Positions 46,967 to 58,335 of a stretch of DNA of 64,000 nucleotides are shown here, in pieces. A program made the position numbers and the translations under genes. The DNA comes from Spirobacillus cienkowskii (GTDB lineage Bacteria; Bdellovibrionota_B; Oligoflexia; Silvanigrellales; Silvanigrellaceae): NCBI RefSeq assembly GCF_037081835.1, contig NZ_CP146516.1, forward strand, positions 1 through 64,000. Direction: 5' to 3'. The notes below the pieces were generated by a model. It worked only from the letters and a program-made list of their open reading frames with translations. It was not told where the DNA came from and did no database searches. Positions within the stretch are counted from its first letter, which is position 1. Every line of letters begins with the position of its first letter.

Positions 46967-47791
46967 ATGTTATTTCCACGTACAAATTTAGTTTCAAAAT
47001 TAATTAAGAAAAATTTGAGTAAAGAAGTTGATCAGGTTTTTGAAATTAGCAAACAAGGTTTTGATGTGCATGTAAAAACACCATTTAAAGAAATTGAAAA
47101 CATGCTTATTGAAGTTTTTAAAGTAGAATCAAATATAACCAACAAACCGTTTAGATTAATTTTAGATGCCAACTCATTAAAGAATGAAATTGAAAATCAA
47201 AACACCGATCATGACATTTTTCCAATTATATACATTAGCTCCAATGAGCTTCAAAAAGGTTTTGGGTTTGTTCAATTTAGTTTTTCTTCGCCAGATTGCT
47301 TATTGAGTTCTGTATCATTGGCTACTGAAGAAATTTTACGTTATTTCAATTTAAATGTATTTTTGGATGTTTTTGATTCAGATGTATTATCATTACTAAA
47401 AATGATAGCAAGGTCGTATGGAATTTCTGTTTTGATTGATGCTGTGGTTCAGACCGCCTTTATTGCAGGTTTTCAGGGAGATTCAAATAAAGCACTGGAT
47501 TATTTAAAAATGATGCAAATTAAAAATGATGAAATTTATAGCATAAATAGCTTATCAACTGAAAAGTGCGCTGAGAGATTTTTTTCATATGTGGTACTCA
47601 AAGGAGAGGATGCTCATACTTTCCTAAAGTCTAGTTTAAGTTACTATGCAGTTCGGCTTCAAGGATTTTCAATGACTAGAGCGAGCCAAGTTTTGCAAGT
47701 ATCAAGAACCACTTTGCTTGAACATCTTAAGCAAGCAGAAAGACTTGGTGTATCACAGTTTTTTGAGGGTTATATTCAAACATCAATTTAA
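46967..47791 (+). CDS. Protein with C-terminal Fis/NtrC-type helix-turn-helix
   Basis: The last ~45 residues (LQGFSMTRASQVLQVSRTTLLEHLKQAERLG, split here: a helix LQGFSMTRASQVL and a recognition helix VSRTTLLEHLKQAE) look like a Fis/NtrC DNA-binding domain. The first ~230 residues show no domain I recognise; they are mixed alpha/beta with no Walker motif, so it is neither an NtrC-type activator nor ParA. Start is ATG 46967, supported by AAGGAG six bases upstream; an in-frame ATG at 46949 lacks a site. It borders the parS array on the right and precedes the ATP synthase operon. A link to the array is speculation from position only. Confidence 0.75.
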   Translation: MLFPRTNLVSKLIKKNLSKEVDQVFEISKQGFDVHVKTPFKEIENMLIEVFKVESNITNKPFRLILDANSLKNEIENQNTDHDIFPIIYISSNELQKGFGFVQFSFSSPDCLLSSVSLATEEILRYFNLNVFLDVFDSDVLSLLKMIARSYGISVLIDAVVQTAFIAGFQGDSNKALDYLKMMQIKNDEIYSINSLSTEKCAERFFSYVVLKGEDAHTFLKSSLSYYAVRLQGFSMTRASQVLQVSRTTLLEHLKQAERLGVSQFFEGYIQTSI

Positions 47792-47994
47792 TTATAATAA
47801 ATATTTCAAATTATGAGATTGAGGGCTTGCAGAAACTTAAACTTCACAGTAATAACATGGCCAGATAAAGCAACCAGTGGGTGCTTTGAAAGTTCTTAAC
47901 AGAACTTTTGGAAGGAGCCTATTGTTCGGTTATTTTTTGTTTTTTTTTCTATAATTCAGCTTTAATATGCTGAGAAGTTGGGCTGAGGTTGTAA
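47792..47994 (+). promoter_or_regulatory. Leader of the ATP synthase operon with an inverted repeat
   Basis: Holds the stem-loop AAAGTTCT-TAAC-AGAACTTT at 47889-47908 and a TATAAT at 47950-47955 without a well-placed -35. GAGG lies seven bases before ATG 47995. Confidence 0.45.
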
Positions 47995-48996
47995 ATGGCA
48001 GGTTCATTAGATATTTATCCATTTCATGACACTGAAGGTGCTATCAGATTTGGTATTCAAATAGCAATTTTTATGATAGGGGTCATAGTTGCTCAAAAGT
48101 ATATCATTACACCAGCTATAAAGTTGCATAATGAACGCAAGCGCAGAACTGTTGGAAGTGCTGAAAACTCTCGTCTTGAGGTTGAGCGAGCCCGAAAATT
48201 AGAAAATGATTATTTAAGTTCTTTAAAAAAAGGTGCGGAAGAGGCAAGAAAATTGAGAGAGCAAGAAATCAATGCTGCTCATAAATCTGCTAATGAATTA
48301 ATCTTAGAAAATCAAAAAAAATCTGAAGCCTTTTTAAACTCTGTGCAAAAAAATCTTGATTTAGAAATTTCTGCAGCTAAATCAAGTCTACCAAGTCAAG
48401 TTAAAGAACTTGTCGATACAATTTATAAAAAAATTGGCATTGTAGTGGTATTGCTTATTTTAGGGTTCGGCTTCAAAAGCGAGTCTGCGATGGCGGCTTC
48501 TGCTGTTGGTGAGTTTTCTTTTTGGTACAGTGTATTTTGGCCCTATTTTCAGTTTGTTTTGTTTTTAATAGCGCTCGTTTTTTTTGCAAGAAAACCAATA
48601 CTCTCTTTGCTGGAAAAAAATCGTTCAGAATTAAGAACTCGACTTTCTGAAGCAAGAGAAGCGGCAATTCTTGCTGAACGCAAGGTTAAAGAATATGAAT
48701 CTAAAGTAGCCACACTTGAAAATGAAGTTAATGAGCTTAAAGAAAGAAGTCTTTTAGATGCAAAAATTGAACGTGATAAAATTATGAGCGAAGCTGTAAA
48801 ATTATCTGAATCAATTTTAAAAGATGCAGAAAGAACTGCAAAAGAACTTATAATGCGAAGCAAAGAAGAGCTTAGGCAAGAGCTTTTTAATTTAGCTCTC
48901 AATGAGGTTGAAAAATCACTTACTCCAGACGACCTTCAGAAGCTTGATTTAAAGTTAAAACTTGAAACAATTGATGGTATTAAATCGTTAAACTAG
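47995..48996 (+). CDS. atpF: ATP synthase peripheral stalk: b' and b subunits fused in one chain
   Basis: Subunits b' and b tie the F1 head to the membrane part. Here one 333-residue ORF carries both. Residues ~1-140 are a b' unit: membrane segment FGIQIAIFMIGVIVA, then a charged coiled coil (SRLEVERARKLENDYL). Residues ~142-166 are a hydrophobic stretch ending SESAMAASA, like the signal peptide found on b subunits of related bacteria. Residues ~167-333 are a second b unit: FWPYFQFVLFLIALVFFA, then a coiled coil (LRTRLSEAREAAILAERKV). AMA-A would suit signal peptidase. Both halves are in one frame without a stop. The rest of the operon follows in standard order; atpB and atpE are absent. Confidence 0.9.
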   Translation: MAGSLDIYPFHDTEGAIRFGIQIAIFMIGVIVAQKYIITPAIKLHNERKRRTVGSAENSRLEVERARKLENDYLSSLKKGAEEARKLREQEINAAHKSANELILENQKKSEAFLNSVQKNLDLEISAAKSSLPSQVKELVDTIYKKIGIVVVLLILGFGFKSESAMAASAVGEFSFWYSVFWPYFQFVLFLIALVFFARKPILSLLEKNRSELRTRLSEAREAAILAERKVKEYESKVATLENEVNELKERSLLDAKIERDKIMSEAVKLSESILKDAERTAKELIMRSKEELRQELFNLALNEVEKSLTPDDLQKLDLKLKLETIDGIKSLN

Positions 48997-49021
48997 TTGT
49001 TAACGGTAATTTGGAGAATTC

Positions 49022-49594
49022 TTGGTTATGAAAAAGTTTTCGGGATCATTAGCAAGGCGTTATGGAACCGCACTTTTTGAGTGTGCAGTTGAAGCTTCTA
49101 ACAAAGTTGATTCTTCAATATTTGATAATTTTGTTGAAATTTCTAGCGCATTATTGGTTCAATGTGATAAAAATATGACTTCATATTTTGCAAATCCCAC
49201 TCTTTCTTTTGAAGAAAAAATTAAGTTACTAGATGAAATTTTAAACAAAATTTTAATGGGAAGTAAAATTTCTTCTGAGTTTAGAGAGTTTTTGAAAATT
49301 GTAATTGCAAATCACCGTTTTTCTGAACTGACGTCAATATTAAAATACTTTTTAGCAAAAGCTGATGAGTATCGTGGCATTACTAGAGCTAAGATTGTAT
49401 CGGCAAAAAAACTTGAAGAAAGTAGTGTTACAGATTTTTCTGATGCTCTTCATAATGTTTTAAATAAAAAGGTTTTGCTAGAGACCGAAATTGATGAATC
49501 TTTACGGTCTGGATTTATAATAAAAATAGGAAATACTAATGTAGATGCGAGCTTACGTTCTCGTCTTTTGAATCTTAAAGAGTCTTTGAGTTAG
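49022..49594 (+). CDS. atpH: ATP synthase subunit delta
   Basis: Joins the peripheral stalk to the top of F1. [19 protein letters not shown] is the typical start, and [35 protein letters not shown] and [26 protein letters not shown] are the conserved C-terminal blocks. 190 residues. The start may be TTG 49022 (GGAG five bases upstream) or ATG 49028 (eleven bases). Confidence 0.95.
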   Translation: MVMKKFSGSLARRYGTALFECAVEASNKVDSSIFDNFVEISSALLVQCDKNMTSYFANPTLSFEEKIKLLDEILNKILMGSKISSEFREFLKIVIANHRFSELTSILKYFLAKADEYRGITRAKIVSAKKLEESSVTDFSDALHNVLNKKVLLETEIDESLRSGFIIKIGNTNVDASLRSRLLNLKESLS

Positions 49595-49605
49595 GAGTTA
49601 AATTC

Positions 49606-51132
49606 ATGGAGCATATCCGGGTTGATGAAATAAGCCAATTATTAAAACAAAAAATTCAAGCTTTTGGACGAAGGGCAGAAGTTTCTGAAACTGGCACTGT
49701 AGTGTCAATTGCAGATGGTATGGCTCGTATTTACGGCTTAGAAAAAGCTATGGTTAGTGAACTTATTCAATTTGAAAATGGTATTAAAGGGATTGTTCTT
49801 AACCTAGAAGAAGATAATGTTGGTGTTGCTGTATTTTCAGGTTCTGAGTCTATTCGAGAAGGCATGCAAGTTCGTCGAACTGGTAAGGTTAATAGTGTTT
49901 CTGTTGGCCACCAGCTTCTTGGAAGAGTTGTGAACGCTCTTGGTGAACCTATCGATGGTTTGGGAGAGTTAAATACAACTGAAGTTGCTCCTGTTGAAGT
50001 GAAAGCTCCTGGTATTATGGCTCGTAAAAGTGTTCATGAACCTCTTCAAACAGGAATTAAATCTATTGACTCTATGATTCCAATTGGTAGAGGTCAGCGT
50101 GAATTAATTATTGGAGACAGGCAAACAGGTAAAACTGCAATTGCTGTTGATACCATTATTAATCAAAAAGGTAGTGGCGTTAAATGTATTTATGTTGCAA
50201 TTGGTCAAAAATATTCAACAATTGCTCAGGTCGTTGAAAAACTACGTCGTGCTGGTGCATTAGAATATACAACAATTGTTGTTGCAGGAGCTTCTGAGGC
50301 AGCAACTTTACAATTTATGGCGCCTTATACTGGTTGTACAATTGGTGAATATTTTAGAGATCGCGGAGAGCACGCTGTTGTATTTTATGATGATCTTACA
50401 AAACATGCGCAAGCTTATCGCGAGTTGTCATTGTTATTAAGAAGACCTCCAGGACGTGAAGCGTATCCTGGTGATGTATTTTATTTGCATAGTCGTTTGC
50501 TTGAGAGAGCGTGTAAACTTAATGATGAACTTGGGGCTGGTAGTTTAACAGCATTTCCAATTATTGAAACGCAAGCTAATGATATTTCTGCATACATTCC
50601 AACAAACGTTATATCCATTACTGATGGACAAATTTTTCTTGAAGCAGACTTATTCAATGCAGGTATGAGACCAGCAGTTAACGCAGGTTTATCAGTATCT
50701 CGTGTTGGTGGCGCAGCTCAAACGGGTGCAATGAAACAGGTTGCCGGTAACCTTCGCCTTGAATTGGCTCAGTACCGTGAGTTAGCTGCATTTTCGCAGT
50801 TTGGTTCTGATCTTGATGCTGCAACGCGTAAGCAAATTAGCCGTGGTCAGCGACTCACTGAATTGCTTAAGCAAGCTCAGTACTCTCCATTATCTATGGA
50901 AAAACAAGTTCTTACTATTTTTGCTGCAATTAATGGTTATCTCGACAATATTGAAGTGCGCCATGTGGGTACATTTGAACGCCAAATGTTGAATTATTTT
51001 GAAGCAGCACATAAGAAAGTATTAGAGCAAATCGCAACAGGTAAAAAAATGAGTAATGAATTGCAAGCGGAAATTAAAAAAGCCCTTGACGAATTTGTAA
51101 AGAGGTTTGAGCCAAATGCCAGCAAGTCTTAA
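49606..51132 (+). CDS. atpA: ATP synthase subunit alpha
   Basis: Non-catalytic nucleotide-binding subunit of F1. Walker [18 protein letters not shown]-like [11 protein letters not shown], and the signature [18 protein letters not shown]-terminal beta barrel [21 protein letters not shown]. 508 residues, the normal length. It overlaps atpG by 17 bp. Confidence 0.98.
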   Translation: MEHIRVDEISQLLKQKIQAFGRRAEVSETGTVVSIADGMARIYGLEKAMVSELIQFENGIKGIVLNLEEDNVGVAVFSGSESIREGMQVRRTGKVNSVSVGHQLLGRVVNALGEPIDGLGELNTTEVAPVEVKAPGIMARKSVHEPLQTGIKSIDSMIPIGRGQRELIIGDRQTGKTAIAVDTIINQKGSGVKCIYVAIGQKYSTIAQVVEKLRRAGALEYTTIVVAGASEAATLQFMAPYTGCTIGEYFRDRGEHAVVFYDDLTKHAQAYRELSLLLRRPPGREAYPGDVFYLHSRLLERACKLNDELGAGSLTAFPIIETQANDISAYIPTNVISITDGQIFLEADLFNAGMRPAVNAGLSVSRVGGAAQTGAMKQVAGNLRLELAQYRELAAFSQFGSDLDAATRKQISRGQRLTELLKQAQYSPLSMEKQVLTIFAAINGYLDNIEVRHVGTFERQMLNYFEAAHKKVLEQIATGKKMSNELQAEIKKALDEFVKRFEPNASKS

Positions 51133-52054
51133 GGATCTTCGCAATAAAATAAAAAGCGTTAAGGGAACCCAACAAATTACTAAGGCAATGAAGTTGGTTT
51201 CTGCTGCAAAATTTGGCCGAGCTCAGCACAATGTCGTGAATGCTAGGCCTTACGCCCAGTCATTATCTCAGCTTACTTCAAGAATTGCAGGTGTTGCAAA
51301 CGATGCATCAAACCATCCTTTGATGCAAACCTCTTCGTGTAAAAATGCAATTGTTCTTGTTATTTCTTCTGAAAGAGGATTATGCGGTGGCTATAATGCT
51401 AACGTTACTAAACATGCAATAAAAACTGTTTCTGACCTTGAAGAAGAGGGTTACAAAGTAACTACTGTATGCATTGGAAAAAAGGCGCTTCAGTTCTTGA
51501 GTCGAAAAAGAAAACAAGTTTCTAAAGGCAAAGACGACATAGTTTATGTTTCAGAAGAACAGTATAGTGCTAATCCCTCAATGCTAATGTCTGAAAGTGG
51601 TTTAGTTTCTATAGCGACACATTTTGACAAACCAACAAATGCGTCAGCGATGCGTTTGTCCGAAGCGTTTGGTAAACTTTATTCAGATGGTAATATTGGT
51701 AAATTTCTTGTTGTCTATAATAAATTTCAATCTGCTATGTCTCAGACTCCAACATCTGAAGTTGTTTTGCCGCTTCATATTGATGCTGCATCAGTTGATG
51801 CAGAGCCTATATTTGAACCTGAAGTTGATGAATTGCTTACTTTTGTTATTCCGCGTTACATGACTTCGAGAGTTTTTCAAACTCTTTTAGAAGCAATTGC
51901 CAGTGAACACGGCGCAAGAATGACTGCAATGGATAATGCTACTCGCAATGCTAAGGAAATGGAAAGAAAGCTTCAGATTACTTATCAGCGTGCTAGACAG
52001 GCAGCAATTACTAAAGAACTTATTGAAATTATAAGCGGTGCAGAAGCATTGTAA
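51116..52054 (+). CDS. atpG: ATP synthase subunit gamma
   Basis: Central rotating shaft. [32 protein letters not shown] is the N-terminal helix (begins MPASLKDL, with [11 protein letters not shown]). [14 protein letters not shown] is the conserved loop, and the C-terminal helix is [16 protein letters not shown] and [19 protein letters not shown]. Start set at ATG 51116 with AGAGG upstream; the ORF extends to 51107. About 312 residues, slightly longer than E. coli (287), with a short basic insert ([15 protein letters not shown]). Confidence 0.97.
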   Translation: MPASLKDLRNKIKSVKGTQQITKAMKLVSAAKFGRAQHNVVNARPYAQSLSQLTSRIAGVANDASNHPLMQTSSCKNAIVLVISSERGLCGGYNANVTKHAIKTVSDLEEEGYKVTTVCIGKKALQFLSRKRKQVSKGKDDIVYVSEEQYSANPSMLMSESGLVSIATHFDKPTNASAMRLSEAFGKLYSDGNIGKFLVVYNKFQSAMSQTPTSEVVLPLHIDAASVDAEPIFEPEVDELLTFVIPRYMTSRVFQTLLEAIASEHGARMTAMDNATRNAKEMERKLQITYQRARQAAITKELIEIISGAEAL

Positions 52055-52060
52055 AATTAA

Positions 52061-53491
<1,431 letters not shown>

Positions 53492-53508
53492 TTGGGAGTT
53501 AAGTTATT

Positions 53509-53964
53509 ATGGCAGAATCAAAAGGAAATATGAGAGTTGTTATTTTAACTCCCTACAAGCGACTTTTCGATCTTTCTGGGGTTACGGAACTCTATTTTCC
53601 CATTGAAAATGGTGTTATTGGGGTTTTGCCTGGGCATGCTCCAATGGTGACTGCAGTTGGAACAGGTATATTGATTTATACTCAGAATGATGTTTCTGGC
53701 TTTTTTAAAGTTTCTGGTGGTGTTGCTGAAGTCACTGGTGGTTCTGTCACTTTATTGGTTGATGTTGCTGAAGATGCATCTCAAATTGATTTGGAAAGAG
53801 CAAGAAAAGCTTTAGAAAGAGCCGAGAGTCGTTTGAATACAAAAACCTCCGACAGTGAGCTTGATACGAAACGCGCTGAGTTTGCACGTTTAAAAGCGCT
53901 TTCTCGAATTCAAGCTTCAGAATTAAATAAAAACAAACAATCTCAAACTAGTAAACCTGAATGA
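53509..53964 (+). CDS. atpC: ATP synthase subunit epsilon
   Basis: Regulatory subunit at the foot of the shaft. N-terminal beta sandwich: VVILTPYKRLFDLSGVTELYFP, then ENGVIGVLPGHAPMVTAVGTG, FFKVSGGVAEVTGGSVTLLV. C-terminal helices (AEDASQIDLERARKALERAE and ARLKALSRIQASEL) are present. 151 residues. The frame at 53148-53606 is a shadow of atpD. Confidence 0.96.
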   Translation: MAESKGNMRVVILTPYKRLFDLSGVTELYFPIENGVIGVLPGHAPMVTAVGTGILIYTQNDVSGFFKVSGGVAEVTGGSVTLLVDVAEDASQIDLERARKALERAESRLNTKTSDSELDTKRAEFARLKALSRIQASELNKNKQSQTSKPE

Positions 53965-54036
53965 GTTAACCACCTGAAGTAATTTTTTTGATGTTTTAAG
54001 TTGCCTGAAACAGTTATTGTTCTGGTTAATATGTTA

Positions 54037-54076
54037 GAATAAAAGGAAGGGTTTTATCTCTTCCTTTTATTCTTTT
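54037..54076 (+). terminator. Rho-independent terminator of the ATP synthase operon
   Basis: GAATAAAAGGAAG and its complement make a perfect 13-bp stem around a 10-base loop, followed by TTTT. Confidence 0.9.
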
Positions 54077-54091
54077 ATAACGGTGTGAACA

Positions 54092-55522
54092 ATGGCGTCC
54101 CAGTTATCTTATGTTGAAGATTCAAATGCGAAAAGTAGCTACGATATAATTTGGCTAGTTATTGATTCGCGTACTGCTCAATATGGAGTTGTGTCTGGTA
54201 TTTCGCGTTTTGTTATAGGGTTGACAACAGCATTAGTTCGTGAACTAAACGTCAGAAAACAAGAAATTTTTCAAAATAATAAAAGATTAAAACTTTTAAT
54301 TGTTTCAAAATCTGAACCAGCTCAATGGGTTATTGAATTGGTTCATAAATATCCAAATATTGTGTCTTTTTGGAGTGGTGGTCCTGGATCATTACAAAAG
54401 TCATACGATAAACCAATTTGGCTATGGTCTACGTTTGCTTTAAAACGTATACAGAAGTTAACTAATAATCAGGTAATTTGGCTTGCTCCTGCAAATTTTG
54501 ATAGACCTTTGTTTATTTCAAGAAATAATATGTCTTCAAGGGTGATTCAGGTTGTTCATGATAATATTCCTTTTTTACCAGTTAAAGGTATTGGCTACTT
54601 TTTTAAGAGACAGTTTCGTTTTTTAGTAAAAAGAACTTTAGCGAGATTGCCATTTGTCACGACAGTATCTCAACATTCTGCAAAAGCATTACAAAATATC
54701 GTAAAAAAAAGAACGACTCCATTATATGTAATTAGTAATGCAGTCGATTCAATTTTTGGCAACGAAAAAAGAATAATTGATTTAGATATTATAGTTTCAA
54801 GGAGAAAAATTTTTATTGAAAAAGTATCTATAGAAAAGGATGCTGAAAAGCTAAATTATATTTTTGATAAAATTGGAAAATCAAATTGGGTTCTTGGCGT
54901 TGGAATGAATCAAAAGTATAAATCTTGGGAAGTTGCATATCAGGCTGTTTTAAAGGTTGTAAATGATTCGCAACTTGACGTTTGGTTTGTAAGAGTTGGA
55001 GCTGATCCTAAAGAAATTTCGAGCTATGTAAAAAAATGTGTTCCTAAAGAAATTGGAAAAATTAAGCTTTTTGAAAATCTTAGAATAATTGTTTTACCTA
55101 TTTTAATTGATGCAGAATTAGCAGAAATTTATAGAATTTCGACTTTGCTAATTCACCCCTCTGTTGCAGAAGGTTTTGGGTTACCACCTTTAGAAGCTGC
55201 ATTAAGTGGTACTCCAGTCATTTTTAGAAGTTCTACGGCAGTCGATCAGCATTTTCCATCTGGAATTCTTCCAAATAATTATTGGTGTCCAATTGATTCT
55301 GGTTATTTATCGATTTGGGCTAAGCAAATCGAAAAAATGCTCACTGATAAAAAAGATTCAGAATTTTACAAAAATTTACATAATTCTTCTTCAACGCGAG
55401 AGTTTATTGTAGAAAAAAGTCATAGCTCAAACTTTGAGTGGAGAGACTCTGCAATTTCTCTACTAGAATGGTTATTTAAGGATGATGGAATTATAAATAA
55501 ATTTAATAGAAAAAACTTTTAA
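54092..55522 (+). CDS. GT4-family glycosyltransferase
   Basis: Retaining GT-B glycosyltransferase. The C-terminal donor-binding part is clear: LLIHPSVAEGFGLPPLEAALSG (E-x7-E motif), then TPVIFRSS. VVHDNIPFLP and FVTTVSQHSAKAL are acceptor-side motifs. The N-terminal part has IDSRTAQYGVVSGISRFVIGL. 476 residues. Acceptor unknown; surface polysaccharide or LPS is a guess. It has its own gap after the atp terminator and is followed by an unknown gene. Confidence 0.9.
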   Translation: MASQLSYVEDSNAKSSYDIIWLVIDSRTAQYGVVSGISRFVIGLTTALVRELNVRKQEIFQNNKRLKLLIVSKSEPAQWVIELVHKYPNIVSFWSGGPGSLQKSYDKPIWLWSTFALKRIQKLTNNQVIWLAPANFDRPLFISRNNMSSRVIQVVHDNIPFLPVKGIGYFFKRQFRFLVKRTLARLPFVTTVSQHSAKALQNIVKKRTTPLYVISNAVDSIFGNEKRIIDLDIIVSRRKIFIEKVSIEKDAEKLNYIFDKIGKSNWVLGVGMNQKYKSWEVAYQAVLKVVNDSQLDVWFVRVGADPKEISSYVKKCVPKEIGKIKLFENLRIIVLPILIDAELAEIYRISTLLIHPSVAEGFGLPPLEAALSGTPVIFRSSTAVDQHFPSGILPNNYWCPIDSGYLSIWAKQIEKMLTDKKDSEFYKNLHNSSSTREFIVEKSHSSNFEWRDSAISLLEWLFKDDGIINKFNRKNF

Positions 55523-55570
55523 ATCATAATTTAAATTATATTATTTACAATATAAAACCTGGAGTTATCA

Positions 55571-56533
55571 ATGAAAATTGGTGTGTTTTTTTGGGGTTTT
55601 AAAGATCTTGGTTTAGTAGCTGATTGTGCTAAAATAATTAAAGATAAGCATGATGTGAAAGATTTTTATGTTCAAATTTCGGTAAATCAAAAAACTATAT
55701 CATTACTTGATGTTTTTCCAGAAGAAATTATTAGATCAGAAATAGATGACTTTAACATTTTATATAAATGGCTTATAAAAAACCATAAAAAAAATATTAT
55801 TATAGTTATGGATTTTTGGAGTTTATTAACAATAAAAGATTTTTCTAATAGGGTTGATATCTTAAAAAAAATATTTAATGAACCTTTTAGTTTTTTATTA
55901 TGTTGTCCAAAGAAATATTATGAATATTATACCGGAATTTATGATAAAGTATTATTAAGTATAGCAGAAAAAACTCAAGATTATTTTAAAAATTTATATA
56001 TTTTGAATGATATATCTTTAAATTGCCTATCAAATATGTTTTTACTTACTTTTCCTCCCATGCTTTCTTTATTGAATGAAGTTTGTAGGCAAGATTTTTT
56101 TAGTATTAAAAAAATAAGTGTTTTTAAGTTTATCCCATCATTGATTAATGATTATCCATCCCAATATTTAAGTAAGCAGGGTTTTTTAAATGGTTTAAAC
56201 AAAAAAATTGGAGAAATAACAGAAACATTTCAAGGCATAAAAAACTTGGGGCAAAAACAAATAATTTTTGAATCAACGCTGGAATCAGATTCTTTAAACA
56301 TATTTTATAAAAATCATGCAAATATTAAAAAACGTTTTGATAAAGGAGTTTTAATATTAAGTTCTATTGAAAGATTTTATAAATTAAATACAAAAGAAGA
56401 TACAAAATTCCTTTTGTGGCTAATATATTTGTCGATATTAGAATGTAAAGAAGAAGTTATGCAAGTCAGTAACTTAAAGCAAAAAAAATTTTACATTCAG
56501 TCAAAAAATATATTTTCAAATATTCCTTTGTGA
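55571..56533 (+). CDS. Hypothetical protein, 320 residues
   Basis: I do not recognise it. It begins MKIGVFFWGFKDLGLVADCAKIIKD (a beta-alpha start like a Rossmann-type fold) with several hydrophobic strands (KNIIIVMDFWSLL, FSFLLCCPKKYYEYY). It is very rich in Lys, Ile and Phe. No signal peptide or clear membrane segment. It lies 48 bp after the glycosyltransferase gene on the same strand, so a role in the same pathway is possible. Its 3' end overlaps ftsZ by 18 bp, tail to tail. GGAG precedes ATG 55571. Confidence 0.7.
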   Translation: MKIGVFFWGFKDLGLVADCAKIIKDKHDVKDFYVQISVNQKTISLLDVFPEEIIRSEIDDFNILYKWLIKNHKKNIIIVMDFWSLLTIKDFSNRVDILKKIFNEPFSFLLCCPKKYYEYYTGIYDKVLLSIAEKTQDYFKNLYILNDISLNCLSNMFLLTFPPMLSLLNEVCRQDFFSIKKISVFKFIPSLINDYPSQYLSKQGFLNGLNKKIGEITETFQGIKNLGQKQIIFESTLESDSLNIFYKNHANIKKRFDKGVLILSSIERFYKLNTKEDTKFLLWLIYLSILECKEEVMQVSNLKQKKFYIQSKNIFSNIPL

Positions 56534-58294
56534 GTCATCTTTTCTGCGCATGAATGCTGGTGTTTCAAAATCAGAATCGTCAATTTCTATGTCAGAAAGT
56601 TCTTTAGCAAGTTTTAAAGCTGTTTCTGCTGCATCATCATTGATTTGATCGTCATGTTGCTTAGTTGCAGTTGCACCCATCACTTTTGCTTCAGCATTTT
56701 TTTGAGAATTGACTGATTGTTGCTGCTGATTTGCCATATCAAAAGTCCATTTTGTTAACTCTTCAAAATCCGATCCTTCTGGTTTTGATATTGTTTGATG
56801 ATGAATTGAAGTTGTTACAGTTGCTGTCCGATGATTTAATGAATTATTATCATTTGGTCTTTGAAGTGAATTAATGTTTTTATTATCTAAATGCGAGCTG
56901 TTTCGATTAAAGGGTTGTTGAACTGCGTGAGAAGGAGAATTTTGCAGATTTAAATTCTCTTGACCCTGTAAAGTTGGCCTTTGAGAATTATGAGTATGAT
57001 TTGTACCTTGTGCTCCAAAGTTAGGTTGCATTTCTCGTCCAAACTGTGATCTAGAAAACTGATTATTTAAGTTAGTATGTTGTGTAAATTGATTATGCTG
57101 CTGTTGTGCTGCTGCATGTTGCGCCTGAGCATTGTTTCTGACTTCGTAAGGGTTAACAGCCGGAATACTTGGTGAAAAGTTGTTTTGTGGACGTTGCGTA
57201 TTCATTGAAGCAAAGCTTTGATTAGGCAATTGTTGTTGTTGTTGTTGGTTATTTAAATTTTGGTTTAAAAATTGGGGTTGCTGCGCAATGCTTGCAAATC
57301 CTTGCGCTGTTTCAGGAAAAGAAACTCTTGCTTGATCAAATCCTGTTGCAATCACTGTGACCCTAATTGTATCACCCATTGATTCATCAATTACAGCACC
57401 AAAAATGATATTTGCCTCTTCATGAGCTGCTTCTTGAATAAGTGTTGAAGCTTCGCTAATTTCATGCAAAGTCATTGAGCTCGTTCCTGTAATATTAATT
57501 AAAATACCAGTTGCGCCTTCAATATCAATGTCTTCTAAAAGTGGTGAGTTAATTGCCGAACGCGCAGCTTCTGCAGCCCTATTAGGTCCAGTCGCTGTGC
57601 CAATACCCATGAGCGCCATACCCATTTCAGACATAATTGTTTTAACATCTGCAAAGTCAACGTTAACTCGACCTGGAATATTGATAATATCAGAAATGCC
57701 TTTTACCGCATTGAGTAACACTTCATCAGCGAGTTTAAACCCTTCAAGCATTGACATATCTGGAGGGGCAATACTTAATAGTCTTTGATTAGGAATTGTT
57801 ATCAGGGTATCAACCGACTGACGTAATGATTGAATACCATGTTCAGACTGTTGTTTTCTGCGTTTGCCTTCAAAAGTAAAAGGCTTTGTCACAACACCTA
57901 CGGTGAGTGCTCCCAGCTCTCTTGCAACTTGAGCAATAATTGGAGCGGCTCCAGTACCGGTACCGCCTCCCATTCCTCCAGTGACAAAAACCATGTCTGC
58001 GCCACTAAGAACTTCTTGGAGAATTGCTTTGTCCTCAAGGGCGGCATTTCTTCCCATTTCAGGGTTTGCGCCTGCACCTAGTCCTTTAGTAAGCTCTCTT
58101 CCAAGTTGGATTTTAATTGGGGCTAAGTTAGATTGAAGTGCTTGAACATCTGTATTCGCAGCAATAAATTCAACTCCAGTTAAACCAGACTCAATCATTG
58201 TATTAAGAGCGTTTCCCCCACCGCCGCCCACACCAATCACTTTAATGATTGCATTAGATGAGTATTTATTATTTTTTTCCGCTCTATCACTCAT
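56516..58294 (-). CDS. ftsZ: Cell division GTPase FtsZ with long Gln/Asn-rich linker
   Basis: Tubulin-like protein of the division ring. Motifs: GVGGGGGNALNTMI, AANTDVQALQ, VTGGMGGGTGTGAAP (tubulin signature), NVDFADVKTIM and GTATGPNRA. The globular domain ends near residue 330. A linker of some 240 residues follows, with runs of Gln and Asn (NNQQQQQQLPNQ, AAQQQHNQ), against about 50 residues in E. coli. The C-terminal peptide SDFETPAFMRRKDD is the FtsA/ZipA-binding tail. Start is ATG 58294 with GGAGG eight bases upstream; an in-frame ATG at 58309 overlaps this site. Last gene of the dcw run. Confidence 0.98.
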   Translation of the reverse strand: MSDRAEKNNKYSSNAIIKVIGVGGGGGNALNTMIESGLTGVEFIAANTDVQALQSNLAPIKIQLGRELTKGLGAGANPEMGRNAALEDKAILQEVLSGADMVFVTGGMGGGTGTGAAPIIAQVARELGALTVGVVTKPFTFEGKRRKQQSEHGIQSLRQSVDTLITIPNQRLLSIAPPDMSMLEGFKLADEVLLNAVKGISDIINIPGRVNVDFADVKTIMSEMGMALMGIGTATGPNRAAEAARSAINSPLLEDIDIEGATGILINITGTSSMTLHEISEASTLIQEAAHEEANIIFGAVIDESMGDTIRVTVIATGFDQARVSFPETAQGFASIAQQPQFLNQNLNNQQQQQQLPNQSFASMNTQRPQNNFSPSIPAVNPYEVRNNAQAQHAAAQQQHNQFTQHTNLNNQFSRSQFGREMQPNFGAQGTNHTHNSQRPTLQGQENLNLQNSPSHAVQQPFNRNSSHLDNKNINSLQRPNDNNSLNHRTATVTTSIHHQTISKPEGSDFEELTKWTFDMANQQQQSVNSQKNAEAKVMGATATKQHDDQINDDAAETALKLAKELSDIEIDDSDFETPAFMRRKDDSQRNI

Positions 58295-58335
58295 TTTTAA
58301 TTCCTCCATATTATTTAATATATTAATATTATTGA

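Noticed and set aside
47922-47955. Sigma-70 promoter before atpF
   Set aside because: TATAAT is good, but the only TTGTTC lies 22 bp upstream, outside the usual spacing.
57528-58081. Plus-strand ORFs opposite ftsZ
   Set aside because: Mirror frames of the conserved GTPase domain; no ribosome-binding site.
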